36,709 nt of DNA from Zygnema cylindricum (taxonomy: Eukaryota > Streptophyta > Zygnematophyceae > Zygnematales > Zygnemataceae), in the NCBI GenBank assembly GCA_037447655.1, contig JBBHKE010000902.1:1-36709 (forward strand), in the 5' to 3' direction. Positions 10,340 to 23,900 of the stretch are shown one piece after another (within the stretch, counting starts at the first letter, position 1; the number at the start of each line of letters is the position of its first letter). Both the position numbers and the translations under genes were made by a program. Under the pieces are notes generated by a model, which had not been told where the DNA came from, ran no database searches, and saw nothing but the letters and a program-made list of their open reading frames with translations.

Positions 10340-10417
10340 AAATTCTTAATTAGCGTAAACCACGGTAATTATTCATGTACGCTAAAGAAACTTCTACGCT
10401 AATAGCGATTGGCGGTG
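10340..10417. mobile_element. right-end fragment of a TA-target miniature element
   Basis: Ends ...CTAATAGCGATTGGCGGTG before TA (10418-10419), the family terminus in inverted form. The left part is missing or diverged. Confidence 0.6.
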
Positions 10418-10533
10418 TACGTAACTTGTACAAATGTGTACTTAAAAAGTACAATCTCTGACAAGCTGACGTAGGCGACTGCGCGCAACCAAAATAAAAT
10501 ACTGAAAATAGTCACTGCGATGATCATTTCCCT
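10418..10533. mobile_element. solo arm of the 5571-6076 foldback family
   Basis: It matches the right arm of the foldback element (5985-6076) in the same orientation, including GACAAGCTGACGT, CTGCGCGCAACCAAAATAAA and ACTGAAAATAG, then continues with TCACTGCGATGATCATTTCC. That extension is the inverse of the left-arm start at 5571, so this copy shows the true outer end. No partner arm is visible. Confidence 0.75.
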
Positions 10534-10909
10534 ATTTCTATGACGTGTCCCGGCTGCGACTGCCTGGTAATTGTAGCCGGCTTGTTTATTGTCACACGTA
10601 AAACGGCAGGGAAAAAGTTTTTTTTTCACCTATTTTTGTTCTTCCCGTAATTTTTTCCATTTCGTTTGTTTGTGATGTCGACGCGGCGGGCTATGAATGA
10701 CAGAAATTATGACCCGGCTCCTGCGATGGAGCCACTTTTTGGATCATCCTTTAAAATTTGCGGTTTTTTACCAAAAGAGGGGATTTTTGATTTTTTTTGG
10801 CCCAACGGAGTCCAGCCCTAAAAAAACTAGGCAGGTTTTTTCCCCCAACTTTACAGCAACAAAAAACGTCACTGAACAGTCGGCGGCAGCCGGATACTGG
10901 GAACGGCGC

Positions 10910-12395
<1,486 letters not shown>

Positions 12396-12821
12396 GTTTT
12401 GAATTTCTTGACAGTCAGGCGGTTGAAGGCAGTTGCTGTAGCAGCTGGTTAGTGTACTGATAGACCTTTTGGTAAGGTTGTGTATCTTTGTATAGTCACA
12501 GTATTTGTAGGATTTGTATTTTCTGCATTGATTTCTTTGTTTCCTCTGGTTTATTATGTCCACAGATTGTGGTAATGGATTTGTTAATTTATTTCATGTC
12601 AGTGGATTGTAGTTTTAGTTTCTATGACATGTTATACCAAAAAGCAAGGCTACACATGGTCCATGGTTTTAGCTTTCTCTATAATCATGCCAGTAACTAC
12701 CTCCCTATCTGCCCAAGCTGCAGTCAGATATTGATTGACTGGTTTTGTTTGTCCTTATAATAGGTTAATTTTACTGAAATTGAGTTTGGTTTTCTTGTCC
12801 TATTTGTCCTGATTGTTTTGA
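12396..12821 (+). other. polyubiquitin 3' flank
   Basis: T-rich sequence following the stop; the TTTGTTTCCTCTGG and TTGTAATGG-type stretches resemble plant 3' untranslated sequence. The open frame at 12488-12760 (+) is AT-driven and not convincing. No other gene is seen. Confidence 0.5.
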
Positions 12822-12987
12822 TATTGGCACCCCAAAATTTTGACATTAATACCTTAAATTGAATAAACTACACTATTTAAGGACGTTGACCATAATCTGC
12901 CACGTCTCCTTGCACTGAAATAGAATGAATGACGCTAATTATTTCTTTACACTAATAATTTCTCAACGCTAATAACGATTCGCGGTG
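12822..12987. mobile_element. TA-target miniature element, left end missing
   Basis: Starts GGCACCCCAAAATTTTGAC and ends CTAATAACGATTCGCGGTG before TA (12988-12989). It is a close relative of the right part of the element at 35773-36434, sharing the block ATGAATGACGCTA and the tail. The left inverted repeat is absent. Confidence 0.8.
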
Positions 12988-12989
12988 TA

Positions 12990-14296
12990 GTGTCTATCAC
13001 TGATCATTTACACTTTTCTTTCTATCTTTCCAGGAGGTTATCAATTGTTTGCTGGAACAATTTGGGCAGGATAATTTTTAGGATTCTAAATTAAGTAATT
13101 TTTTATTTGGTCTTACTTAGAAGGAATGGTACAATGGATGTATCTCATTCCTCTACTCCGCAGAGTCATGCTGTTTTTAGGGTAGGTCAGACTATCAGAG
13201 ACACGTTATTAAACATGCTATAATTAAAACCATGTACAGTCTACCAGATCATAGAAGCTTCACTCGGGTATTCGGAACAGGAAGTATGCAATAAAAAGCC
13301 TGAGATTTGACTAGAGGTAGATATTGTCTTTTTATTCGTTGATCAGTGATTTTTCTGGTGAAAGAGTGAAAGGTAGAGTGATGTTAGATTTTTAAATGCA
13401 TCTGTTGCTGCAGAAACCGCTTGAAGGGACGGGGTGGTACTGTTTGTTCCCAGTTTCTTCTCCTCCCCTGCGTCTTACTATTTTCGACAAATTGAAAGTG
13501 TTATTTCTTCTAGCTGGTGTCATCCTAGCTGGTGTTTGTATTTCTGCTCTTATTATATTTTCTAGTACCAGTTTCTCTCGTTCCTGTTCTGTCATTGCCA
13601 ATTTCAATTTGCCATTTCACTCGTCAATTGAAGTTCCCCCATGTACCAATTGCCATATACTATTGCTAATTTAAAAAATCGTCAGGCATTTAAGTATATG
13701 GGAATTAAAAATAAATGGTAGAGATGAACTGAATAGTTGAAAGTAAATGAAAAAACAACTGTTTTGTCAATGCACAGTTGCAATCTTTCAAATCAAAAAA
13801 CATAGATGTGACATTAATGTGACATTGATGTTTCTCATAATAATAGTCAATGCGATGTTGATAGGAAGGCCAAAGTGTATTCAATGCCTACATTGTTTTT
13901 TAGATTGCAGTCTGAAGGTGAATTCCTCTGCCTAAACCAGCATCATCACTTTTGTTATCAAATTTCCAAACATACTTAACTACAATTTGAGCCAGATTGA
14001 TGGAGATGAACAAGTAAAAAGGTTTATTTCAACAGCTTGTAGGAAAGGAAAAGATAATACCATCAATATACGAAAGGAAAACTAAATTAAAATTGAAGAA
14101 GCTCACATATAATCTAAGTAAACTTTCACGCATCAAGAGTGGTATACAGAAAACATGAATACAAAACTGATTTCTCAAATGACAAATGATGTTCATCAAT
14201 AACAATCGACCTCAGACTAAACACCAAATCACACGACATTTCCCTATAATGATTGAACTTAAAACATCACATCAGATGATGTTTCTCAATAATGAT
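12990..14296. other. intergenic sequence without a recognised gene
   Basis: No gene supported. The frame at 13396-13674 (+, 92 codons) predicts a hydrophobic stretch (LLAGVILAGVCISALIIF) but has no relatives I know and no supporting context; its mirror frame on the minus strand is equally open. Confidence 0.45.
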
Positions 14297-14440
14297 TAGT
14301 GATGTCGTATATAGGTATATTTGCTTTGGCAATAAATCCAAAAACCAATGTGTCGTTATCGGTGTTGGAAAGGGGAGCCGACAAATCGTTATCGAAATTA
14401 TCGCCGATATAGTAAAAAGGCTTATCGATACACGACATTA
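14297..14440. mobile_element. possible degenerate hAT-like miniature element
   Basis: Left end TAGTGATGTCGTATAT and right end ATCGATACACGACATTA are imperfect inverted repeats, and the interior repeats TTATCG and GCCGATAT motifs like those in the hAT ends. The flanking 8-mers (ATAATGAT, ATAATTAG) match only in part. Confidence 0.35.
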
Positions 14441-14914
14441 ATAATTAGACTAAAAAATTAAATGTATTTGGAGATCAACATAAAGTGTAAACACATTTTT
14501 GCCTCAATGCATAATAATTCAGTCTGAAAAACGAAAAAAAAAACCATCCCACAAAAAATGACAACTAAACATATTCGTAAATTATCCATCCAAAACAAAC
14601 CAAAAATAAAAAGGCAAGACCTCAAGGCAGAATGACCTTTTGAATATATACAGGAGTAAAAGTTTTCATTCGAACGATATTCATTTCCGAGTTCAGAAAA
14701 CGTTCAAAATGTTCGCATGCAAGAAGTGAATGATCCCTATGTACCAAAACCCTAAAATTGCCAAATTGACAAATTGCCAAAACCCTTTATAAACTACCAA
14801 ACTAAATTGGAATATTTTGGATCCGAGTGCAGCCTGACAAAATTTTCAGAAGCAAATTATTTACAAATGTCTGAGGGAGAGACATACAAAAATGGTCTCG
14901 TCTTTTTGGAAAGA

Positions 14915-14967
14915 GGGAGGGGGGAGGGGGGGGGGGAGAGGGAGAGGGAGAGGGAGAGGGAGAGGGA
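14915..14967. repeat. (GGGAGA)n tract directly after the hydrolase stop codon
   Basis: Purine run on the + strand; in the hydrolase mRNA it is a pyrimidine tract beginning at the first base after the TGA. Confidence 0.85.
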
Positions 14968-17900
14968 TCAGTGAAGTTCATCATGCTCCACAAGGAATTC
15001 GGAGATCGTTGGAAAAACTTCGTCCTTCGCCTGCCCAAGAACAACAAAATACAAGACATTGAAGTATCTAAATAAAGAAAAGGGGAAAAAGGAAAAAATA
15101 AGAGAGCAGTACAAAGTTTCCACATTTGCTATGAAGTTTACAGCAATAATATTGGAATTGTGCGAATTCCTGCTCCAGTTTCTCTGTAATCCATCCGCAT
15201 GAAGTACGATTTTAAGAAGACCAGTAAATGTAAGAAGCAATTTATGACCAATGAAAGCTAAGTGTCACGTTTCGCGCATGACAAAAAGTCGTTTCCTAAT
15301 TTTTGACCACTGAAAAGCAACTCTGGCGTTCGTGAATGACAAAAAACTGAATGATGTATCTTCGAGTACTGTGTCACCTTTTTGGCGAATTCAAGGCCAG
15401 TTGTCGTCTGCCCTTTCAGAATCTCCACTCTCAATTATTAAATCGGACAAGCATATGAATCCCTTAGGAAGTTTAGGATAAACTTCTAAATTCATCAACG
15501 AAATGAGTTTCATTTTTTTTTCCAAGTTATTGAATACTTACTAATTAGAAAAAACAATCAATATTCTCAAGATTATTTTAAATATTGTAAATTGACGCAC
15601 ATAAATAAGTGACATGTATAGTACATATATGATATAGACTCTATTGTGAGACAGGCAGTCTACTTCGCCACTTTCTTGTCGTGCCCATTTTTTTGGTGGT
15701 CAGTAATTGTACAGTCACCAATACTGTCACTGGAGTTTTCCAGAAAAAATAAATAAATCTTGTACTAAGGAAATCCTACAGTTATAACATAGCTGAGCTG
15801 CATTTGGTTGTCCATTAAAACAAACCAGAAACCCACGTTACTGACTGCAAAAACTCCTCTGCCTTAAAAGACTTTCTAAGGGTTTTAAGGAGTTTTTTGA
15901 GGGTTCTTAGGTCAACATTCTCGGAGAAAGTTTACTCACATGTCTTCCCGCAAGGAGGTCATAGTGACTATAACTGCGTCCATCCTTGCCTCCAAAAAGT
16001 CGATACGTCACAATCCCTTCAGGGAAAAACTTCACAGTTTCTGCTCCCACACAAATTATTCAGATAGACTGGCAATAGATCAGAATTACATTTGATAAAT
16101 ACTCAAAAATATCGTGTTTAGACAACAGGCAATTTTTCCATGTAAATAAGGACGCCATAAAACCTCAATTTTTCATAGTCCGTAACCAAAACATCCCCAT
16201 TAAAATTCGGCAAAGCCAGAGGTGCTCTGTTGTTTTCTTCCATAAAAAGTATAATCTACAACCGTGTTGAATCCTACAGAGCGCTTAATACAAAATATTA
16301 AAGTGAACTAATTGCTGAAAAGCTTTGTCAAAAACGAAAATGCAAAAAATCGCAATAAGCAGTCCTGAGATTCAGATTTTGCATGCAATGTCAAGCTTGA
16401 AAATGTAAAAAATTCCCCCTGAAAAAGCCCTATAAAAATGCACATGGTGTAACTCATCATCTTTCCCAGAAATTACGTTTACAGGAATTCAGGTTTGAAA
16501 GCTTAGGAAAAGCCACACAGCAAAATATTAGGATTGGGATTATATTGCAGACTCGGAGAAGCAAATGAATGCACTCGACGTAAATTTCTGATTGTCTGGC
16601 CACTATTAGAAAGTTAAAAATATTGTGAAATTCTTACAGAGGGACTCAGGAACACTGCAATGTCAAAACTTTTACAGTTTGTTGCAAAACCATCATATCA
16701 AGACATATAATAGATCTCATCAACGTTAAAAATCAGATGATATAACTGCTTCCATTATCTTTTTGATTTTCTAACATCTCGTCCTTGTGATCATTGGGAA
16801 TCCTTTACCTGTTACAGCATTTGGTGGGCAAATCCAATCCTGATCACCAGCCAGAGCAAGTAAAGGAACCTGACAGTCTCGCAATCCCTTTACGTATTGC
16901 ACTGTCCCATCACGATTTTTGAGACCGGAACCATAAAATAGAGTCGCCAGTTGCAACAATAATTTCACTGGAATTGTATCTGCAAAACAAAAAGACAAAT
17001 AGAACATGGAAACATTCAGAGTCAACACAAGTTTTTGAAAAAATTCTAAAGACAGCCACTCTTTATGTTGTGAGGATGACACGCAAGTAGCAGAACTTTT
17101 GCTACAGTTGAATGGACTCTCGTTTGTTCCTTTTATACAACTATATTATGGGTCCGTAAACCAATTATATAGTGCATCTTACATGTGCCATTATTTCTTC
17201 GCAAGTGGCAAAAAATTGAATCTTTACTCTCACCCACTAGCCAGGATAAAAGAGTTTACATCCAGCTTGAAGCACCCACCCTATTCTCATCCTCTCCTTC
17301 TACTGGTTTCAAAACCATCTTATACACCTCAACTACACTGCCCGTCGCTATTGAAGTTAACCACTCTAAATTCAAGTGAAGTATTTTTTGACCCTAACTC
17401 ATACTAGTAACATATAAAGATAAGTGGCCCATAACGACCCACTTGGCACTACATTGTTTGGTGTAGTTTATTCTAATACGTGTTAATGTTAATAATTTGC
17501 TAACTCTAATTGCGACCAGCAGTGTAGTTTAACCGGAAAGATTATTAATGGGTGTACGAACACAGATGAGCAACCCTAGACTATTGCACTGTGGCACACT
17601 AGTTATGACAAAAATAAGAACTGTTTGAAGTGAAGTACGCAATACAAAGCATGAGTACGTGGACTTCTAGTCTAAGAGAATAGTTCAAACAAAATTGTCA
17701 GCTATCGAGGCCAAAACAATCTAAACTTGTGATTTGACCCGAATTAAGAGCTGTAAACCATGTCATACTCACCAAAATTGTGCATGAGGAGTTTCCGCAT
17801 CAGACTGGGTTCCATCATATTGCGCGCAGAAATTTGGTACCCTACCCATGCTAATGTATACGGCGGTCTCATAATAAAAGGCAAAGCAGTACGGGCAAGA

Positions 17901-20900
17901 ACGCCCATAGGAACCACTGGGACACTTGTCAGTTTAGCAGGAGTGGCCTGCAAAATAAGGTCAAGGTCGAGCAGTGCCAAATGGTTAAAACACTCAGAAA
18001 CCCTAAAATCATAAAGCATTTTTTATCTATTTCCTTAATTAATCCAATACTACACTCTAATTTGAAAGAAGAATGGGAGATCTGTCTTCTTAATTATCCA
18101 AGTATACGCACTCTTTTTATCCTTCAACACTTCAAGGTTACAGAAATAAACCATGCTTGAATATAAACCTTGTTAGCATCATTACACCAACATGGCTAAA
18201 AAAACAAACAAGCTTTTCGGTAATCAACACCAGTCAAATTTCACATTTTGGTTACTGAATGAGGAAGCCAGCAATGGCCACTCTGGTGTTAAAAAAAAAG
18301 TGTAACTGTTGACGCCCTCTTGTTTATAATAAAGGGGTATTGTAAAGTCCAATCAGGTGAAAGGAAAGTAATCTTTAGTCTGAGCATGAAGGATTGGACA
18401 TTCACATGGCTGTGTCAGGTCAAGAAAGAACCCCTAAAAAACTCCAAAAGACCCTAAGAGTACGTGAGGTCAAGCTTTGTATTTACCAGAGGTAGAATGA
18501 GTTTCAGGCTGGAATTAGACGGACTGTAATCCATGGAAGATGCTATGGCGACTGCTGCAGCAACTCCTGATTTGTCACCTGCAGTCAATAAAACAAGGAG
18601 GAAAACCAGTTCAGCTTTCTGTCAGAAGCAAAAATAGTTATTCTGACGTTGTCACAAAACAAGGAGAGTTCAAGTTGTTAGCAAAACAAGGTGGAAAACC
18701 AGTTCAGCTTTCTGTCAGAAGTACAAATAGTTATTCTGGTGCCCACACCTCTGACGACTCTTTCTACTCTGTCAGAAATCAGTTTAACACAAAAAAAAAG
18801 AATTAAGGAAAAAAAAAAAGGGATAATTCTCTACGCCCTTGCCACACCCTTTTTCTGAGACAAAAGTGACTCACACTACATTGATCACATGTGACCAATG
18901 AGCCGTGGACGAATAATTAGTTGTCTTCTCCTTCATGAAGTTCTGACATTGTCAACTTCTTACATGCCAGATTGCAGATATTTACTACTGGTCACTACAA
19001 CATTTTTTTCCAACAGGACTACTTGTTAATAACAGTAATTTACACTGCAAGAAACTAAGCGAGACAACTAGCATGGATAGAGGCAGTACATGGTAAGATT
19101 GAAAAACACCAATCAACAAAACCTAAGCAAGAACACTACCCTACATGAAAAAGAGGCATTTAAGGAAAGGCATGTTCATCCACGAAAATGATGATCTGAA
19201 CTAAGTAAAAAGGTACACAGAGGGGGAGGGAGGGCAGAGAGAGAGAGAGAGAGGGGGGGGGGGGGAGGGGGGGGGAGGGGGAGAGGGGGGACGGGGGGGG
19301 GGCGGGGGAGGGGGGGAGGGGAGGGAGGGGGAGAGGGGGAGAGGGGGAGAGGGGGAGAGGGGAAGAGGGGGAGAGGGGGAGAGGGGGAGAGGGAGAGAGG
19401 GAGAGAGGGAGAGGGGGAGAGGGAGAGAGGGAGAGAGGGAGAGAGGGAGAGAGGAAGAGAGGAAGAGAGGGAGAGAGGGAGAGAGGGAGAGAGGGAGAGA
19501 GGGAGAGAGGGAGAGAGGGGGAGAGGGGGAGAGGGGGAGAGGGGGAGAGGGGGAGAGGGAGAGAGGGAGAGGGGGAGAGGGAGAGAGGGAGAGAGGGAGA
19601 GAGGGAGAGAGGGAGAGAGGGAGAGAGGAAGAGAGGGAGAGAGGGAGAGAGGGAGAGAGGGAGAGAGGGAGAGAGGAAGTACTCTGTCTCTGTGGTAGTA
19701 GTGGCTGAAGTGTTTGCTTTCATACGAACCTTGGACAGCGAGATGAGAGATCCATAAAATGCCTCCCATAGAGTGACCAATGGCCAACACTTTTCCATCG
19801 ACAGGCTTACATTCCTCCACCACAAACTTCATAGCTGCCGGTATGTCCTCGTACAATAATGTGTCGAAGTCCCAATCGTACTTTCTTATTAACTCCAATG
19901 TTTTCTGCGTCTCATTAAATATAGAAGCCACCCTCCCTCGCAATTCATCTGCCCTTGGAGATGTAGCATATTGACTCTCCTCTAAGAGTGCTTCTAATTT
20001 CTTTCTGAGTTCAGATATTCTCTCTGTGACACTCGATTTTTGCCCTTCATCAAGCAGCTTGGTCAGTCTTTCCACTAAATCTGAGATTCTTCCGGATAAA
20101 GCAGTTTTTTGACCATCTCCAAGAAGATTCGATAAGCTCTCCCGAACTCCTCCAATCCTTTCTGTAAGGACACTCTTTTGACCGTCGTCCAAAACCTTCT
20201 TTAGTCGTCCAACAAGCTCATTCAGCTTCAGAGATTCCCCGACTTTCTGTCCTTCTTCTGCTAAGGTTGCAAGTCGGGCTCGCACATCTGCAAGCCTACT
20301 GCTTATAGCTGTTTTTTGGTCCTCGTTTAACATAACTTTTATGCCTTCTGCCAAGTCAGAAATTCTTCCTGAAAGTGCTGTCCTCTGATTGGCCTCATCG
20401 AGAAGTCCCCCCAAAATCTCCCGCATTTCTCCAAACTTTTCAGAAATGCCATTTTTCTGGTCATCCTCTACGAGAAGTTCAAGCTGATCACTCATCTGGT
20501 CCACAGTGTTATTCAAGTCCGAAGAATCTGAACGTCCACCGTCACTTACACTGACACTCAATCCATTACTCTCAGTTTTCCCAAATTTTAAATCACTACT
20601 TTCGTGTGGATCACTAACCCCTTGTCGCTTCTGGTCAGCCTCAACTTCCAACATTTTTTCGGCAGGTGGTTTATCCTCTTCTTCAGCCAGATGGCTAAGC
20701 CCGGCCCCTCGAATCTCCAGTGTCCATGTATCAAAACCATTATCACGTAGATGACGAGCCAAAGAGATCTGAGATGCATAAGTCAAAGTAGACAACTATG
20801 AGACCCGACCATAACCAATGTTTGAACAGGGGGGTGCAGTGTTAGATGCTTTTCACATTCTTGTTTTCTGCTCGTCACTGATTAACCAAAAAAACCTGTT

Positions 20901-23900
20901 ATGTAATCAGACCAAAAAAAAATTTGCATTGTAGTACAAATATTGGTTTCCGTGATATATTATGAACCTGTTTTCATATCAGACAAGAATTTAGGTTACA
21001 TATCTAGGCATCGCTACAATGATCCCAATGTGACTCAAATAATAACTGGAAAGTAAAGTGCGACTTACATCAGGATGAATATCATAGCCGACGGCGTTCG
21101 TGGCGACTCCACAAAGCATAAGTACAGGATGGTTTCTCTTAGGAGCCTACAAAAACCGAAAGCAAGGGTACTCTTTTATGCTACAAAAGCCACTAAAAGA
21201 CTAAAACAAAAGAAACTACAGAAACTTAGTCAAGAAAGCCCGACATATGAGGAGGAAAGCTAAAGTTAACAAAAACAAATCAATTGTACAACAAATGATA
21301 CAGGAATCTTTCAGTATTCACAGGATGTCTGCCGTGAACTACACTGCCCCTCACTACTAGAGTTGAGGAATAATTAGCGTTAACACTTTATTAGAATTAA
21401 CTACATTAAATTATGTTTAACAACAACGCTCTTTATGACCGACTCAACTAAATAACACTAATTTATGATTTTGGTTCAAAAAACACTCACTCGAATTTAA
21501 GTGGTTGATCTAATAACGATGGGCAGTGTAGTTCAGCTGACATGACTGTAAAGACGCAAATTAGTTGTAGAGAATTCAGAATACTCCACATTATATGCAC
21601 ATAATCACAACTAGAAATATTCAAACACTTGGAAACCCATTATTGCTGGTAAGACAGGCAACGGAAAAATACAAGCTTTCTGCAAATTCAATGTGAGCCT
21701 ATTCTTGTTTTAGCATATTCGAGAAATTGCACCTATCCTTCTCCTCACACCACTCTTACGATCCAAAAAGTAGTAAGCAAGGCAGGCTACATTCTTATCT
21801 CCCTTTCCAACAAAAGCAATGTGTGAATCAAATTTTCAAAATGCCATTTGTCTGTCCAAGGAGGGATAACAACGCATGTATGATCTTGCAAGGATTTCAA
21901 GAGCACAATCTGAGCCTTCATAAGACATACAGGATAACTGATTTTTGCGGCCCAAGATAGAAGGGTGCCTGAAGAACCTCTACAATCCAATCCAGAAGCC
22001 CTAACTGAGAGTGGACACTGAACCTTTCTATAATTTATATTGATTCATAGTCAGCAGCTTCCTGCATTTATAACTATATCTGTTCAGTCCTTTTTTCTAC
22101 ACATATTCTCACATCATTTACATAAATAATCCAATTTAAACACCAATTCAGTTTGCAGTTCTTTGACCCCAAATCATAAACTACACCGCCCATCGTTATT
22201 AGTGTTAAAGAAAAATTAGTGTAAATGCGAAATTAGAATTAATAATACTAATTTAGTGCAGGGTGACGTGGCAGATTTTGGTCCACTTCCTTAAATAATG
22301 TTGTTAACTCTATTTTGTGATTTTTGGCCAAAAAAGCCGCGACCGAATTAGTGTTATTAACACTAACAACGATGGGCAGTGTAGTGTTCATAACGCTCTT
22401 CGTTTTAGTGGTTCATAAAGAGTCACGTTGCAACACATAATTTAGTGTAGTTAATACTAAAAACGGAAATAATTCACCAACTCTACTAGCGATGCAAGGT
22501 GTTCTGTAAGAAAAAAATAAATGTGCCATTTGGCTGGGAGTCTAGACCGAAAGCAAAGAACAAATAGGAAAAGATAGGCTCAGCAAGGGCACAATTCAAA
22601 TATCCTGTACCGTCAAGCACAGCTTTATCTTGTGAATTAATGAAATTAATATGGTTGGTGATGTAAATGTACTACTATCCATAGCGGGAAAAGCTGGCTT
22701 AATTTTAAATAATTTCAGCTCAAACGTTTGTGATGTAAGTATACAAGTAGCTGTAGCTGTTTGCATGTTTTAGTCTTGGCTGACCTGTTTTTCTAAAATT
22801 TGATTGATCTTGCCCGCTCGCATTCCAAAAACACATGCTGATACCATATGGTCCAAATTAATATTGCATAGAAAGGCAGCTAGGAATTCTTTCAGTTAAT
22901 GCAAAACAACCGGCACAACAATCAGTTTTCTGGTTTCGAGGGAAAAACCAGTATTGCACTATCCCTGACAACTCATAACTGGTTCTTTATAGAACTGATA
23001 TGATGCCATACTAAAAAGCCATTCAGAATTTTGAACCATGATAATTAATCTGTAGCCTAGTAATTACTGCTTAATCTTGAACTATATTTGTTACAAGTAT
23101 TCTAGCACTATACTAATTATTAAAAATCATCACTAATGACACTACACTGATGTCTTTTATCTACGGATCACTCAAGCTATGTGTATTTGCTAAGGAAAGA
23201 AGCAGACAGGTTACCTGTATTTTACGAACGCTACTGCAGCATTAGACTAACAAAACACTCGGAAAATGTCCGTGTGTGCTCAGTTTCTTTTCTGATTACA
23301 ACTTTACTTATGTCCATATTGAAAATGGCAAATAATCAAAAAGCTTGGAATAATGCATAATGGAATAATTCCACAAGCTCCACAATCTAAATGTATTACA
23401 ACAAAAATTGATAAACTTGTAAGATCAAGTACATAGCCCCTCAATTGATAAATAAAAGAATGATGATGAATTTGTGGAACAATTCCACAAAGTCCTCAAA
23501 TTATAAGTACTACAACAAATAAAAATGAACTTGCGAGCACATAGTTGAAAGTATACAAGGCTCCTCAATTTCTAAACATCACAACAAATATAGATAATTT
23601 GCAAGCATAGCTCCTCAAATTCATATATGTTATGAAAAACATAAATAAACTTGCAAGCACAGCTCCTCAACTTATAGATATTACAACAAATAAAGATAAA
23701 CTTCAAGCTCAGATTTGAAAACGTACATGTGGCGGCGGCTTGTATCGCCACAAAGCCAGGCGCCAGTCACCTGATGAAACGTAGTGGAGCTCATCGGCAG
23801 TACACGGATATTCTCTTTTTTTCATCCAAGAATCTCCTTGTGACGTGACATCAGTTAAATTCTGCAATACAGTAAGTTCTTTATCCAGACGGTTCATCTC

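Noticed and set aside
19160-19825. Minus-strand Leu-Ser-Pro repeat protein frames
   Set aside because: Translation of the CT microsatellite in hydrolase intron 3; only the part up to the donor at 19730 is a real exon.
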